Shown in pieces: positions 1-13,028 of a stretch of DNA of 64,000 nt; the stretch's first letter is position 1; each line of letters starts with the position of its first letter. Made by a program: the position numbers and the translations under genes. A model generated the notes under the pieces. It saw only the letters and a program-made list of their open reading frames with translations, ran no database searches and was not told the origin of the DNA. The DNA is from Notospermus geniculatus (Eukaryota; Nemertea; Pilidiophora; Heteronemertea; Lineidae): NCBI GenBank assembly GCA_002633025.1, contig NMRB01000344.1, positions 92,890-156,889 of the forward strand, read 5' to 3'.

Positions 1-984
1 TGCGTCATCACGCTGACGTTTGACGAAGACTCCCATCTATCCATCCATCCCACCGGCGCCCTCTCTGTCTTACGCCAAGATTTCCAATGACAGTTCTCAG
101 ACAGCCGTAGATGATCTGCCAACTTTGAATTCTCCCAACATCAGCTTGAGAATACGGTATGAAGGGTTGGGAGAATTGATCATCTGATCATTGATGGATT
201 CGTGAAGTCTGTAACGAGTTCATAGACAGAACTTCGACTCCGAATATTCTCCAGGTCTGGACGGGAGAGGTTGACATTCAGAAGATAAGAAAATTGATCA
301 CCGGTCTCGTTAGAAAGCAGGCGGACATCACGTCTGCTCACAGCTAAAAGCTAAATGACTACGAGTGATCTTTCATTGCATGCTATATGACGACAGTACC
401 ATATCTGGTCTAGGTTTAGCGTCTCCGGCTAATTTTGTAATCGTTGTTCTATCGCCATGGCGATTGGCTTTAGATGCAGCGCTGGTTTCTGGCTCCAGTG
501 GTTAGAGATTGGCGACATCAGCGAGTAGGGCGCCGCTCGATGGAGCCAAGATGGAGTCCAATACCCTCGAACACAGAGTACTGATTGATAGCGGTCATTT
601 TGTTTATATGGTGGTAAACACACCATAATCACTCTCCAAATATGGAGAGAGCAATTTGGCGTTGATCATCAAAGGTTATTGTGGCAGTTTGAAGGAGCCA
701 GGCAGCTGGTCATTTTGGTCCGGACAACAGACGGAGGATTTTTGTGATGGGGAGGCGAATGCCGTCTTGGCTGCCGGGAGCTTAATGTGAGACGATTGGG
801 TGATAACACGGAAATGACAGAAATTGGATGTCAGAGTGGTGCACTGTTCACCAGCACCTGTCATCTCTGGGTTCTGGGTTCGATCAGCACAACAAACAAT
901 CCCGGCAATTTGCAATTACTACATAGCTTTTTCCATTTTCCCAAGGATCACAACTCAGATTCCTCAAGTGACAAAAATGAACAG
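1..984. other. No gene or clear repeat recognised
   Basis: The short open frames here lack family motifs and splice context. Confidence 0.5.
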
Positions 985-1135
985 CCCTTTGACGTCACAG
1001 ATGTTAAGCCATGGCGTCCACGTCATTATGGATGATGTCGTGACGTGACGTGCACTTCTTCTCTGTGACGTCAAATTCCATGACGTCCTAGGACCGCTAA
1101 CTGGTGGTGGCCTCTAACGGCAGTAAAGTACCCCA
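985..1135 (-). mobile_element. CRE-rich fold-back MITE, truncated copy
   Basis: Same element as the full copy at 27607-27816, in the opposite orientation and lacking one terminal repeat. It carries GACGTCA-type CRE/ATF cores and ends with the GGACCGCTAACTGG ... GGCAGTAAAGT terminus. Confidence 0.7.
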
Positions 1136-1560
1136 GTGATGAAATGAGTTAAGTGTATTGCCCAAGACCACAAACCACGAGTACGCTCAAGTTGCCAAGT
1201 CAAATTCCATATTGCTAATCTACATGTTTCCACAATGTCGTGGTATGCCGGATTCAGGTACCGAGCGGCTCCATACTCCGGTGTCTACCTCGATTGGAAA
1301 TTCCTCGGTGAATTACTGACTACAAGTACAAGAGGCTAATAACAAGAGGAATCACAGCCAGGGGTGGATGCTCAACCAAGATACTCACCTTCAAAGGCCT
1401 AGTTACGCTGAACTTAAAGGTACAGTCTTCTCAAAGTTTTGTTATCAGTTGTACTTGTTGGTCTAACTGCCAATGAAGTTACGAAAACAGAGTGCGGACG
1501 CCATATTCTGGAAACGTGGACTTAACAAGATACGAGTATCAAACGTGGACTTTCCGCAAA
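1136..1560. other. No gene recognised
   Basis: Unannotated spacer between the MITE and the minisatellite. Confidence 0.4.
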
Positions 1561-1862
1561 TTACCAAGGTGCCCCACATCGCAGGTGCACCACAGTGGAG
1601 GTACATCAAGGAGGAGGTACCCCAGGCTGAAGGGGCACGAAGCAGGAGGTACCCAACATCAAAGGTGCTCCACATCGGAGGTAACAACAATACAACGCCG
1701 AGATATGAGAAGCAAATTTGGACTTTTCACGCTTATAATGCGAACAATCCACACTGGAGGTCCACCAGAGTGGAGGTACATGTACATCAAGGAGGAGGTT
1801 CCCCAGGGTGGAGGTACTCCACAGTGGAGGTACCCAACAGCAGAGGTGTTCCACAAGGGAGT
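1560..1862. repeat. Diverged GGAGGTA minisatellite
   Basis: Repeated CACAGTGGAGGTAC and CAAGGAGGAGGTAC words in diverged tandem order. The open frames over it (130-148 aa, both strands) are by-products of the repeat. Confidence 0.7.
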
Positions 1863-2149
1863 TAACAACAGTACAATGTACCTCACATTGGAGAGCATCC
1901 TAATACCAAGTTTTCATAAACCTTGGTATGAGAGATAAACATGCACAATTCATCACCAAGAAGTACCATACGTCAAAATTTGAGTGTGCTTTCCGCCCCT
2001 GCAATCCTTGGGGGCGTTGTTCAGAGAACCAGGCCTGTGCACTTGTAGAGAGACTAGATAAGACTCTCTCAGCGAGGCCAGCGTATAGGAATAAAGCATT
2101 TCCATTGAATCTCGGCAGCGACTTCACTGAAAATCTCAGCAAGCCTTGG

Positions 2150-2460
2150 TGTGGAAGGCCTACTGGCAGCCGGACAGGTACAGTTGGACCTAATGGACTT
2201 ACAAGAGGGCCTAGTTGAGGATGGGCAGGTACTAGTCCTACATGGACCTGTAAGACAAGAGAGCCCACTAGAAGTTGGACTGGTACTGGTGGTCCAATAG
2301 TGGACCTGCCTGAGGGCCTACCGGAAGCTGGATGAGTGCGGTCGTACAGTGGACCTCCAAGAGGGCCTACTAGAGGCTGGACAGGTACCAGTACTGTATG
2401 GACCTGCAAGACATGCAAGAGGGCCTACTAGAAGCTGGACTGGCAGAGTGGGGTTGAACC
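2150..2460. repeat. Diverged minisatellite, GAGGGCCTACTAGAAGCTGG-type unit
   Basis: About five diverged units of 55-70 bp sharing GGCCTACTAGAAGCTGGAC and GGACCTGCAAGA blocks. A 172-aa minus-strand frame rich in Pro, Leu and Val comes only from the repeat. Confidence 0.75.
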
Positions 2461-2933
2461 GTGTCTGCAAGAGGGGTATACCACCAAAACAGATAGGGCC
2501 CTCACTTCAGGCCCTCCTGAAATCGACTACACTCACCTAGGAATCATTGAACACAGCCATAACTAGACAAAAGCACAATTCTTTGAGAGGGAAGATAAAG
2601 ACAGGTGGACCAACAACTGGCTTGAATCTGACAGTTCACAACTGAGGCACTTCCAGTAGCAAAAACTGGCATATGTGCAAACGCTTCACTTGTTCAACAA
2701 TTGATCGATTGATCAACAGCAAAGGTACATAAGACCGTGCTGCGTATTGTAGCACGTCGTTTGAATTACGAGGTGCAATAAAAATGCCTAAAAGTACATT
2801 CGGACGGCAGTACCAGGTTCTAGAGACGGCCCTTGAAGCAGTATCCTCTCTGGGATTCCTTACGGGTTTGGGGTTGCAGACGTCCAGTGACAAAACGTAA
2901 CCACGTTCCCACAAGCCCAGTTGGCGGGATCAG

Positions 2934-2990
2934 TCTCTTTAGCTCAGGTGGTAAAGCGCTGGACTAAGTAGCAGATCCCAGGGTTCCTCT
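2934..2990 (+). mobile_element. tRNA-derived SINE head (remnant)
   Basis: TTTAGCTCAGGTGGTAAAGC resembles a tRNA D-arm/A box, followed by a degraded B-box region (CCAGGGTTCCTC). A related head lies inverted at 11580-11665. No complete cloverleaf. Confidence 0.45.
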
Positions 2991-3002
2991 TCTGTTCTTT
3001 AA

Positions 3003-3288
3003 GATGCCTACAGATCGACATTGCGTCTTGAAGCAACTCGCGGCAACTAGCTTTCCGGCGATGGAAGCAACTCGGAGTGACTGATCAGTTGCCAATTTTG
3101 TCAACCTGAGCGCGCTAGCGTCTCTGAGCAACTGCCGGATCCGCTAGTTGAGCGTGCCTTTTGAGGAACTGCCAGTTGCTCCGAGTTCCTCTCAATCACT
3201 GAAATGTCGACCTGCGCGTGGTGGTTTTTTGATCTGCGACGGATCCGTTGAGTTGCTTCAAGATGCAATGTCGACTTGTGGGCACCTT
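3003..3288. mobile_element. Fold-back MITE-like element
   Basis: About 37-bp imperfect terminal inverted repeats containing CGACATTGC.TCTTGAAGCA near both ends, on a 285-bp element. No coding sequence. Confidence 0.6.
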
Positions 3289-4280
3289 TACAGACCCATA
3301 CTACACTAACACAAAGTTAGTGCTGTGACTGTTTTCAACCCACCTACACTATTCCTCACCCTTCTGATCCATACCACAGCTGTAAGCCGGGACTCCCTGC
3401 TCCACCCACCAATGCAACATTCGCATTCCCGGCCAACCAACAATGGCGCGGCATGTTCACTAAACTTATCCCCCATCGAAAACCAAAACATCCCACCGAC
3501 GTCAAACCTTCCTATATTTGCCACGATAACTACCACCCTGCTTCAATGAAAATCATACACTTCTAAAGATTTTCACGAACTTCCTGCGCTCGTCACCCGT
3601 GTTTTTATATGACTATTGTTCAACCTCGGCACGTCCAGTATTGTCACAAAAGCAGCGACTGCATTCAATTCCATGTCGTCTGAATAGCTGGATCATTAGG
3701 GGACTAGTAAGGTATTGTTCGCGTAGCCCTGAGAGGTATTAACGAGGACTTTACCGAGTCTTAAACGAGGTGATGCCAGGACCGCTTTGATTTGAGTGGA
3801 TATGTTGTAGCTGTTGTGAAAATGAGATGTTTTGTATGAGAGTGCGGCGGTTATGTGCTTGTGCAGAGTTGCGGGGAGAGGAGAGACTGTTGGTGAGGAA
3901 GAGGTAGTCACGTCCGACAGGATGGCAGCAACACAGTCTTGAAACATAAGAACATATCTTAAGATTCAACGAGCGTTTTCGACCATGAATACAAAATGAG
4001 ATGGGCTTGCGAAACTCGGCAAAAAGTTGACGATTTTGTCGCAGGCACTCAGGAGAAGAGTCTGACAGTCAACCAGCTACTACACCATCGCTGCCAGTCA
4101 CGGTGGGCTCGTCACAAGAGTCAAGGCGCAGTTGAGGGGGCTCGCTAAAAACTTGCTGCAAAACGTTGAGGACTCGGTAGCAGATCCTTCGAAAAATCAT
4201 CACCAAGCCACGACGCTCTCGCGCTACGAGTGACAGATTCAAACAGACAGAAGAAAAGTTCTGTCAAAGTACAATCACAA
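3289..4280. other. No gene recognised
   Basis: Short frames only, with no recognisable domain. Confidence 0.4.
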
Positions 4281-4400
4281 GGAGCCGTATTATAGAAGCT
4301 TCCTTAACTCTAAGGTCTACCTTTAGCTACTGTTTGCAGGGCAGAATACAAAAGCTTAAAAGCGGACCTCAGAGTTAAGGAGGCTTCTAGAATATGAGCC
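4281..4400. mobile_element. Fold-back element, CCGTAT-terminal group
   Basis: Arms of about 37 bp (GAGCCGTATTATAGAAGC ... reverse complement near 4365-4400) around a loop holding GTTTGCAGGGCAGAATAC, which recurs in inverted orientation at 60950-60985. Confidence 0.65.
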
Positions 4401-4600
4401 AAGGACTTGCTGTTTCACCCATAAAGGTCAACATGAGTGGGGTGCAGGCTGGTTCAAAGCCTACTGAGCCAAGGCCTTGCTGTTCCATCCATATTCTGAC
4501 CATGAGTGGGGTGAAGGCTGGTTCAAAACCTCCTCAACAAAAGCCTTACTGTTTCACCCATAAAGAGAACACAAGGGCGGAAGGAGGGCAGCCAGGTTGA
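4397..4600. repeat. Tandem repeat, about 75-bp unit, roughly 2.7 copies
   Basis: Repeated GAGCCAAGGMCTTGCTGTT and GAGTGGGGTGMAGGCTGG blocks. It explains the 68-aa frame here. Confidence 0.75.
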
Positions 4601-5384
4601 AAACTTTGTGCAACACATCAAGGACTCAGTAGGCCTATCAGATTTGCTGATTTAGAGTACAGTTTCATTACCACCAATGGTACCAATAATATCAGCACCA
4701 ACGTTCTCAGCAGCCTCCTGCCTCCTCCGCCACCGCTATCGCTGGCTCCATGAAACCGTCCACATCATGTTAAACCTCCACCATCAAGCCCCAATCTTTG
4801 TTTATTTGCACAAAGTACTGTTCATTTTCATAGCACAAACTTTGCTAGTTTCTTGTTCTGCCTTGGAGGGATAGGTATGCTACGTTCTGAAGTGAATAGA
4901 ACTCGTATCGATGAAGTATCTCCAGGATTGATGGTTGCTAGACCCACAGCAGTGTGGAGGTTATAGGGTATCTCATCTTCATCAAAGAGTGCCGGTTGCA
5001 AAAGCTCAGACACAATAGAGGAAACCGCTGAAGCATCCTATGGACCCCTACGCTGATTGTTTCACCTTCCAATGGACTAGAGGACTAGTCAACTTGAAGC
5101 GCTGCCCCTTGTGAGAGTTTTCAGAAAAGTTGGCTCTCTATGGGCAACTCAGGCATAGACAACTATCGGCAGTTGTCGTTTGCGACATTGGTCAAGGCCT
5201 AGTAGGGAAGCCAATAATGCTGAACTGCCCCATTGACAGCCAACTCGCATGACACCAAATTTGCTAGTGGAGGAGTAGGCCTACTTCAGCTTACAATAAA
5301 AGCTACAAACATACATGTAGGCATGCCATGAAACAAGTGAAAACTGAACAACATCTACAACAAAGCCAAAGCATTCGCAACAGC
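4601..5384. other. No gene recognised
   Basis: Unannotated. Confidence 0.4.
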
Positions 5385-5570
5385 CTATAACTGTTGTTTA
5401 AAGCCTCATCATTTGTAACAGCTTATAGCCTCCATAAGTTTGGCAGCATGTAGAACGGCCCATAGCCTCCTGAAGTGTTGGAAGCCACAGCATTTAGAAC
5501 AGCCTATAGGCTCCATAAGTGTTGGAAGCCACAGTATTCAGAACGGCCTATAGCCTCCATAAGTGTTGTT
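5385..5570. repeat. Tandem repeat, about 53-bp unit
   Basis: Three to four units sharing AACAGCCTATAGCCTCCATA and GTGTTGGAAGCCACAG, with increasing similarity toward the right end. Confidence 0.75.
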
Positions 5571-6005
5571 TACTCAAGCAAGCTTCCACCAATTTGTGTC
5601 CATCCATCTTCGGTTCAGAAAAACGTGAAAGTTACGCCAGGTCTTTTCCCGCAATACCTCTCCTGGCATAGCAATGCAGTGGAGGTATTTTTCACCAGGT
5701 TTGATGAAGTTGCAGAGTCAATATCGCTGCGGAAAGAAGCGAAACCTTCAGAAATGATTAGCTGTGAAATATGCGCGGTGACGGGTCAGTGGAAAAGGTG
5801 GAAGGGTTGGTGGTTGGCACATGGAATCACGTTCAGGTAGATGGTTAGTATGTTGGTATGAGTACATGTGTACATGGTACAGGAGTTGAATACAGTGCAG
5901 GCTGTGTGGTGAGAGGAGGCACGGGCCTACAGGCAGTATGAAAGTGGAGTATCAGCCAGCTGTATCCAGAGGGTGGGAAGGAAAGAGCAATGAACAGGCC
6001 TACAG

Positions 6006-6312
6006 CATCTTCGATAATCGAAGGCCGATCTGCTCTCCACTGCGTTACATCGCACATCACCCTTCGAGAAATAGACCAGTCGGCGGCGTATCTTGGCACC
6101 ATGCCAACTTCACCGGTCGACCAATCATATGACACTTTATATGGGGTCTTCGGCTACAACTCTTTGTACCACGATTCAAATTTTACAACACCGATTCTGA
6201 TTGGCCTCTTCTTCTCGAGGCGGCAGATACGCCGTGGACCGGTCACTTTCTCGAAGGGTGATGTGCGGTGTAACGTAGTGGAGAGCAGATCGGCCTTCGA
6301 TCATCGAAGATG
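6006..6312. mobile_element. Fold-back MITE with about 89-bp inverted repeats
   Basis: Arms starting CATCTTCGATAATCGAAGG match the reverse complement at the right end at about 89% by eye, around an AT-richer core of about 130 bp. No transposase. Confidence 0.75.
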
Positions 6313-6436
6313 GCCTACAGGGAGTTTGGCCAGGAGAAGAGCAAGAAGACGCTCCAAAGAGTTGTCTTGTGTGAGTGGGCTGGTCTCCTTACTTACGCCA
6401 AGACCACGACAAGCATCTGGTTGAGTTGCCCACAGA

Positions 6437-6532
6437 GCCCATCCTGAGAACATCAGGGGTTCTTAGCGCTCGCTGATTCGTCACCGCACACAATAGGAGC
6501 AAGCGCTAAGAACCTCTGATGTTCTCAGGATG
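6437..6532. mobile_element. Short hairpin element (GAGAACATCAG / GGTTCTTAGCGCT family)
   Basis: Arms CATCCTGAGAACATCAG and GGTTCTTAGCGCT pair with the right side. The loop matches, in reverse complement, the loop of the hairpins at 49870-49975 and 56120-56205 (GACGAAT core). Confidence 0.6.
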
Positions 6533-7602
6533 ACAGAGCCAACTTCTGTGAGAAAACTCTCCTGCAGAGGCCCTTTCGAGGCCTAAGCTTTTGGCTGTGT
6601 AGCCAGGCCTAGGCCCTGGATGTAGGGGTGTCTGAGTGGAACGTCAACGGGATGCCAAGAGCAAGACCTAGGCCTAGTGTTGACAAGATCAGAAAGTTAG
6701 TTTTGAGGCAAGACCACCTTACCCAGGCCTTGACTCAAGCGGTCACGACTGCCCGACCAACAGAAGTGAGGACAAAGAGATTATGGAGAAGACACACCAT
6801 GAAAACATCAGCAGGCAATCAACTTGAGGGGTACGCTGTACTTGGAGAAGACAAAACAAAGTCATAACCGTAGATACGGCGAGAAAAGACGGGCGATCAC
6901 GGAAGTACATTGTTTATGAATGTTATCATCACACGAGGGAAAGCCACGACCGAGATGAACGAGGTGTACGGCCCCCTGAGGAGATCGCTACGGCAATATC
7001 ACCGTATAACCTTATGCTATTAGCGCCAAAATTAACTGGCGCAGTGGCACCATAAGTACACCCCACCGTAAACACCGCAATCGTACGTGGATGACCCGCC
7101 ATCGAACCGATTCACCGGTAGCCTTGGTCTCTTTCCGTCATTGACCAATATCAATCGAGATCTGCCACGATTCTAATCATCTTAGAGCGATTGTTCAACA
7201 GGAGTGGACGATCGTCAACTCTTCTCACAAGATTTACGATGGTTGAGTTGATGACGGTGATCACCACGGCGACCAGTTGTTTGTCAACAAGAAAAACAAT
7301 GGAGGGAGTTTGTCATCAGATGAGCAAAAGAAGGACTGTGATGTGAACGACAGAGGACTGTCGTGCTTCACAACGGAATGATCCCACAACGTCTCTCAAA
7401 AGATTTGCCGATGTCTCTCAAGAGATTTCACATGAAGGAGACCTCAACGAGACTTGATCACGGAACGACTCCGAACACGACATCCGTGGCGTCAGAAATG
7501 GCCCTCAATATGAAGTATACGTGGAAATGCCCGCGACCTTGAGTGTCATTGATTGGTGGGTGTTAAGTCGTTCGTATCTGTTCCCAGCGTCCCATTCATG
7601 AG
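6533..7602. other. No gene recognised
   Basis: Unannotated; short frames without motifs. Confidence 0.4.
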
Positions 7603-7605
7603 AAT

Positions 7606-7680
7606 CTGGGGCGTCAGAATGGTGCAGTGCTATAACAGCACCTCTCAGGATGTAGGTTCAAGTCTCATTTGTTCTCCTAC
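7606..7680 (+). mobile_element. tRNA-derived SINE head
   Basis: GTCAGAATGGTGCAGTG as A-box region and GGTTCAAGTCTC as B box. The same head is present, inverted, at 31855-31925 and 35918-35992. Confidence 0.55.
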
Positions 7681-9150
7681 ATCTGCTGAGGACAGAAACA
7701 ACATTAGCTCAGCCAAATCGAAAAGTACGCACAAAATTCAAATCACAATCTCAAGTTGTCAAACAATAGTTATCAGCAAATCAACAATATTAAGCTGGGT
7801 TACGTAAATTAGACAGTAGGCCTAATCATCATGGTTATTCATTTTTACGACCCTTATCAGTGGAGATTGTTTAGATCAGACTGAGAATTTTGAAGATCTT
7901 TTAACCCTGGAAGTTCTGTGCACCAGAGGAGTCTAGCTTTCCCTCCAAGAGTTGGCTCTCGATCAGCAGAATCATAAAGTTAGTTTTTCTCCTGCTTGGA
8001 ATTAACATGGAAGAAAAACCATCGTCATGGCTGCCAACAATGGCCGACAAACTCCAGGTCAAACTTCGAACATTTCCATCATGAATGAAGAACTAGGTTC
8101 AATCTACATCTTAGCATTCTGACCCCCACTCCAAACCCTCAAACAATCGGGCAAAAATCTCAAGGACGAGGCTCAACTATGTCAAGTTTTACGACAAGTT
8201 TTGAGTTTATAACCTTCCCTGCTCAACAGATCCGCATAAAATCATTAAAACTGGAAGTGAAAGGATTCATTTGGAACTGAGTACTATGGGAAAGCCAGAT
8301 TTGAAGGCCTACTTGGCTGCTTTATGTAGGAGGAAACTGGATTTCCGACATTGCACACATTTTTGACCACTCCACGTAAAAACAACTTTCTAAATTGAAT
8401 ACTATGCTGGTGAGAATGCATACCTCGTTTTGCCCATCTCAGGTACGCCAGGTTCCACGCCACCGTTACCCCACGTTCCACATTTTACACTCAACCTGTG
8501 CGAGAGATGCATACATCAACACGATGTCAAAGTCTCGGACTTTCTGGCTACACAGTCGTTCCAGGTCAAATTAGCCAAAATAGATGTACATTTGCACACA
8601 TAAAATGTACAGGTAACATTGGCCTACTTCAGGTGGGATTGTTCTCAAGGAAATTCCATGCTTATTTAGCATCGGAGAGAATATGCTTTGGACTCAATAC
8701 ACAACAAAATTTTACAGGTAAATCAGTCCAGGTAACGTGGAACGGACCCTAGCAACTCATCGTCAAGATGGCGGCAGGCGCCCTAAAGTGCAGCGCTAAT
8801 AACGTAGAAACTATTAGGCCAATTTTAAAAGCATTTCCTAAGAAAACACTACATTTGTTCTTTTTGCCGTACAGGAATTAGAATTGAGACTTTTTACCTG
8901 ACGTCATCATCTGCCACAACAGAACAATATAATGCAGCAATCCTGCGATATCAACTGTTGTGTCGACAGCTTCAAAGGTCAAGGACATTTGTTACCAATA
9001 CTGAAATCAGATCCACAGAAAATACTGGTGGCCCTTTTAAGAATTCTACGGTAAACAAACAGCTGTTTCTTTTGAAAAATAATTTGTGACATGAATTCAA
9101 CGATTTACCAAAACAGGCCTGAATAATACGGCACACATGTATGATTGGTG
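7681..9150. other. No gene recognised
   Basis: Unannotated. Confidence 0.4.
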
Positions 9151-9154
9151 GTTA

Positions 9155-9297
9155 CAGGAAAATTTGTCCCCGGATAATTCATCCCCAGGAAATTTGTCCC
9201 AAATAATTCGTCCCCAAGGAAAATTCGGCCCCAAGGAAAATTCGTCCCCAGGGAAAATTTTTCCCCGGAAAATTCGTCCCTGGAAAATCCGTCCCCA
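9155..9297. repeat. Minisatellite, GGAAAATTCGTCCCCA unit
   Basis: About eight diverged units of 16-18 bp. It explains the Gly/Phe-rich frames on both strands. Confidence 0.85.
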
Positions 9298-9553
9298 TGA
9301 GCCACGATTGGTTGGTCCCGCTAGGCCGACATGATTTTGCAAGGCTTAGGCCTACTGGATTTTGTGCAACCGTTGCAGAGTCAAGTACGGTACCAAGTTT
9401 TGCAAGTTCTGAGAGATTTTGAATCAAAGACTGCATGAGCGGCCGTCAGGCAAAGCACGATCACATCTCAGAACAGGATATCAAGATGTTGATAAGAATT
9501 TTCAAGCGAGAGAGCCAACGAGGACGGCAGGGAGTCATACAGCGTTGGTGCAA

Positions 9554-9901
9554 TTATCGCCAAGAATAGCGCAGACTGGCGATGACCACCCGGAGACAAC
9601 TCAACCATGCAATAAAGATCTTAGAATAGTGCAAAATCTCTTCAACCATTGTCGCAATTTTGCCGACCATTGTAACAATTTCTGCCGGCATTGTCGTTGG
9701 AATAACTTCGGAAAGGATTATTAACCCTTCCTGGTCAAGGATCGCAAGATTTTCTGTCTGAGAAGACATCACAAGATGTGAAAACAGACTAAGATTGTAT
9801 TTCACACACTGAAGCAGTTCTAAAGTTTGAATATCGTAAAACAGAGACAACGCCTTCAGGTGTTTCTCAACCATACTGTCAATTGTAGAATATTTAGTCA
9901 C
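9554..9901 (-). other. Unassigned 115-codon open frame, possible exon
   Basis: Helical, Leu/Ile-rich, low in repeats, and without stops from 9901 to 9554 on the minus strand (LKALSLFYDIQTLELLQC, SQTENLAILDQEGL). I recognise no family, and the splice sites around it are not convincing. It may be a chance frame, an exon, or a relic of an element. Confidence 0.2.
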
Positions 9902-10449
9902 TCACAGGATCGAAATGAGGGTCCCTAAGGCTTCCTGTACACAGAAGTATATGGTGTAGAGGCCTTGCAATGACGTCATCCTGGCGGCCATGCTGGAGGG
10001 CGCAGAGGTGTGAGCCGACCGTGACGTGACCTGCGTGAAGTGCGCCATGCCACTGTTTGACGTAACGTCATTGGGGCTTGCACGGCTCATTTCGCTGTAC
10101 CTCTGTGCTGCAGCATGGCGGCTTGTGACGTCATATGCAAAGCCTCTGTACGGATACGCGCATTAACAATGGCTTCACGGTTGCAAACCCTTTGTGAAGC
10201 CGTGATATATGTACAGTCAATGACGAGGACAAAACAGCTGTACTTTCTCCAGAAATTAAGGTCAACCGTGGAGGAATTACACTGAGGGTCAACAGATGTA
10301 TATACCAAGGGAAATGAACCCTTACCCTACAAGGAAAGGGTCTTTTTTTCCCTCCAAAGAGATCTGACCTTTCGACATTGGAAACCACTGAGAGATGTGG
10401 GTGGTCTTGGTTATCTTGTGAGATATTGATGACAATAGCGAGAGATAAT
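9902..10449. other. No gene recognised; several TGACGT cores
   Basis: Contains GATGACGTCA-like words near 9970, 10030, 10065 and 10128, without the MITE ends seen elsewhere. Confidence 0.4.
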
Positions 10450-10454
10450 CCCTG

Positions 10455-10545
10455 CTGTCAGAGTGGTTCAGTGGAAACGTTGGCACTGTCACCTCGGATG
10501 TCCCAGGTTTTCTCCGGGTACTCTACTCCGGTTTCCTCCTTGATA
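10455..10545 (+). mobile_element. SINE-like fragment
   Basis: GTTCAGTGGAAACG followed by CCAGGTTTTCTCCGGGTACT and CCGGTTTCCTCC, a body often seen in short interspersed repeats of marine invertebrates. Both ends are indistinct. Confidence 0.4.
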
Positions 10546-11579
10546 TGAACTTTCAAATGGATGGCAAAACAGAAGTTGAGCGACAAGCTACAGAACAGTT
10601 CTGCTCACAAAACATGGAAAAGGCTTTAACAAACTGAGACCCCACCTCCCAATCGGATATCGGAGACTGATATCTGATACCACATCTCCCTGAGGTCCTA
10701 ATCCTGCATGAAGAAATTAGCAAACATTTCTCGCCACTTCCTGTGTACAAGAAGATTTCGCCCCTTCTACCAAGCCGGAAGTGAAATCCGACCCCTTGAA
10801 ATCAGTTTGAGATGTGTATCAAGGGATGACGCTGAATACTGGTGACTTTTAGGGCAAAAAGACCCTGACAAGGTGTGAAACAGAACACCCTCCACCCCCT
10901 CAAAGTCGCCAAAAGGGGAAATAAGACCCCCTTGCCCTTCTAAGGGTCCGGTTATGAAGAGTTTGGTAACAATATGACGGAAAGGCTACCATCGTCCTCA
11001 GATTCGGAATTTGTAATTTGACCCTTTTAGTTTTTAGACCCTCCAGCTATGGCTCCCTCGCCAGGACCCTATCGTCCGCATACCAAGTATTGAGATCTTT
11101 CTTGGTAAGCATCGTAAGCAGTCAATTTGTTTTGTAAACCAACAAAGGGTCACAGTGGAATTACAACCCTCGAAATGTCTGAGAACCCTTGTGTTCTGTG
11201 TCCCTTTTTCAAGGGGTAATTTAAAGGACAAGATGATTACATCAGAATTTGCTTGGAGTAAACATTAGATCCAAACAATGACAGCGGTTTGTTGGTGTAC
11301 TTTTGATAAAGGGATTAGTTTGAGAATTTAGGAACAGTCAAATGTAGGAACAGTATACACAGATCTGAAACAGTACGACTTGATGACAAGCAGGATTAGG
11401 TGAAACATATTCTCTGGAAGACCTCAAACACTTGTCGGTGTCCGAATATGGGACTGATAGGGCCTAAAGAGCTAACCTTCTGAATATAGACTGCTTTTGA
11501 AAGTCTGTGGAGAGAAAAGGCAAACCTGTGCATACATGATCCAACACTGAGGGCACACGTAGTAAATTTGAGTAGAAAT
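10546..11579. other. No gene recognised
   Basis: Unannotated. Confidence 0.4.
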
Positions 11580-11665
11580 GAACTGCCACACGGCAATTTG
11601 AACCTGGGACCTTCTGTATCTTGGTCCAGCACTCCACCACCTGAGTTAAAGAGACATCTCCCTCA
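11580..11665 (-). mobile_element. tRNA-derived SINE head
   Basis: Minus strand reads TTAACTCAGGTGGTGGAGTG then CCAGGTTCAAATTGCC, an A box and a near-perfect B box at tRNA-like spacing. Confidence 0.55.
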
Positions 11666-12907
11666 AGCTGGCTCGTTGGAACATGGTAATGTTTTGTCAC
11701 ATATTTTGACCCTGCACTTCAGAAAGGGGTAAGAGCGTAGGTCTCGCAGGTTGATTTCTGCGTCTAGTGCCGACTGATGGGTTCAGGAACCACGAGCTCA
11801 GACAGGTTTCAAACAACAGATGTTTCAGAAAGAGTAAGACTTTAAAATCCTGTTCGGCCGCCTTTTTTATGAGACGACTCGCAGACATTGGTTAAGAACG
11901 TATAGAAAGATACACCAGCCTCTCTGCTACAGTACAACGCTGTATCGATCTCCGCTACAAATCTAACAGATCAGGAAATCAGTTCATCTATTGATTCCAC
12001 ATGACGAATGGAATTTGAATGTTTCCGAGCGCATCGTCTCTCGGGCGACTCTCACAATCGACGGCCACGGTGACGTGTACGTTGTCCACGGTGACGTGTC
12101 CGTTGTCCACACCTCTGGGGACCAGCGACAAATCAGTCTGACGAACTGTGAAAACTCAACACAACAAAAAATTATCCCCTTCCAAAAATATGGCAGAATC
12201 TTGTAACAAGAGTACGGACCAATCGTTTCACACGTTACAAAATACAGCAATTTACTTGAATAAACGAATTTAATTGGCGAAAATTTGCCTTAAATTGGAT
12301 TATCACACCTTTGATTGGTTGCTATGACAACGTAATTAGGGGTCGAAGGTCGCATTCATTCTATTCTGCTCCAAAGAAAATGGATGTATTTTACATGTTT
12401 TATCACAACCTGAATAATCACATACATTGTAACACCACAACAACTATCGCCTGCTGTACAACGATCAATTTTTTCATACAATTTTTTTTAATATTCAGAT
12501 TCACGGCTTAATGAGCTTGTGTAAAGAATCATATGTAAGCCTTTATTATGCATATTTAAAAAATTTTATGAAAAATTTCTATGAGTACAACGGGCTTAAT
12601 GTAAATATTGTAGAAATGGCGTTTGCTTCTCGCCACTTCAGAGATTGATTATTTTCGTACTGCACCGAATGACCTCGGCAATCTAATTGCCGCGTTATGA
12701 TCAGCTCCTCCCATAGCTATTGGCGAGCAGGATATAAAATATGGAATGGCTGCATGTACGTGGTTTGCCCTATTTTTATTAACCACGTTCGCTGTGGAAT
12801 GACTGGTATGTGGTCAGGAACAGACATCAAGTATCCACAGGCTGTTTCTGGTCACAGATACATGTATGCTCCATACAGACCTTTAACTTTACAATTGAAT
12901 ACATGCA
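11666..12907. other. No gene recognised; small CACGGTGACGTGT direct repeat at about 12063-12105
   Basis: The direct repeat lies within overlapping short frames on both strands. No domain recognised. Confidence 0.4.
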
Positions 12908-13028
12908 GGGCCGTATGCTCAGGTCGGACTTCAGCCACACTTTCATTAAAATCTGACTTTTCTCAATGCTTCAAGCAAAGAGGAAGTCTAACTTTTTTGG
13001 ACTAAAGTCCGACTCGTGCATACGGCCC
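12908..13028. mobile_element. Fold-back element with GGGCCGTATGC termini
   Basis: Starts GGGCCGTATGC and ends with its reverse complement. Inner arms GTCGGACTT.AG.C pair with each other. 121 bp. Confidence 0.7.

Noticed and set aside
1900-2418. 172-aa minus-strand open frame
   Set aside because: Its Pro/Leu/Val-rich sequence comes from the 2150-2460 minisatellite; no domain and no splice support.
2934-2990. Functional tRNA gene
   Set aside because: A-box-like start but degraded B box and no acceptor-stem pairing; better read as a SINE remnant.
11984-12250. Overlapping frames with a possible exon on either strand
   Set aside because: Coding look is due to the CACGGTGACGTGT direct repeat; splice sites and domain lacking.
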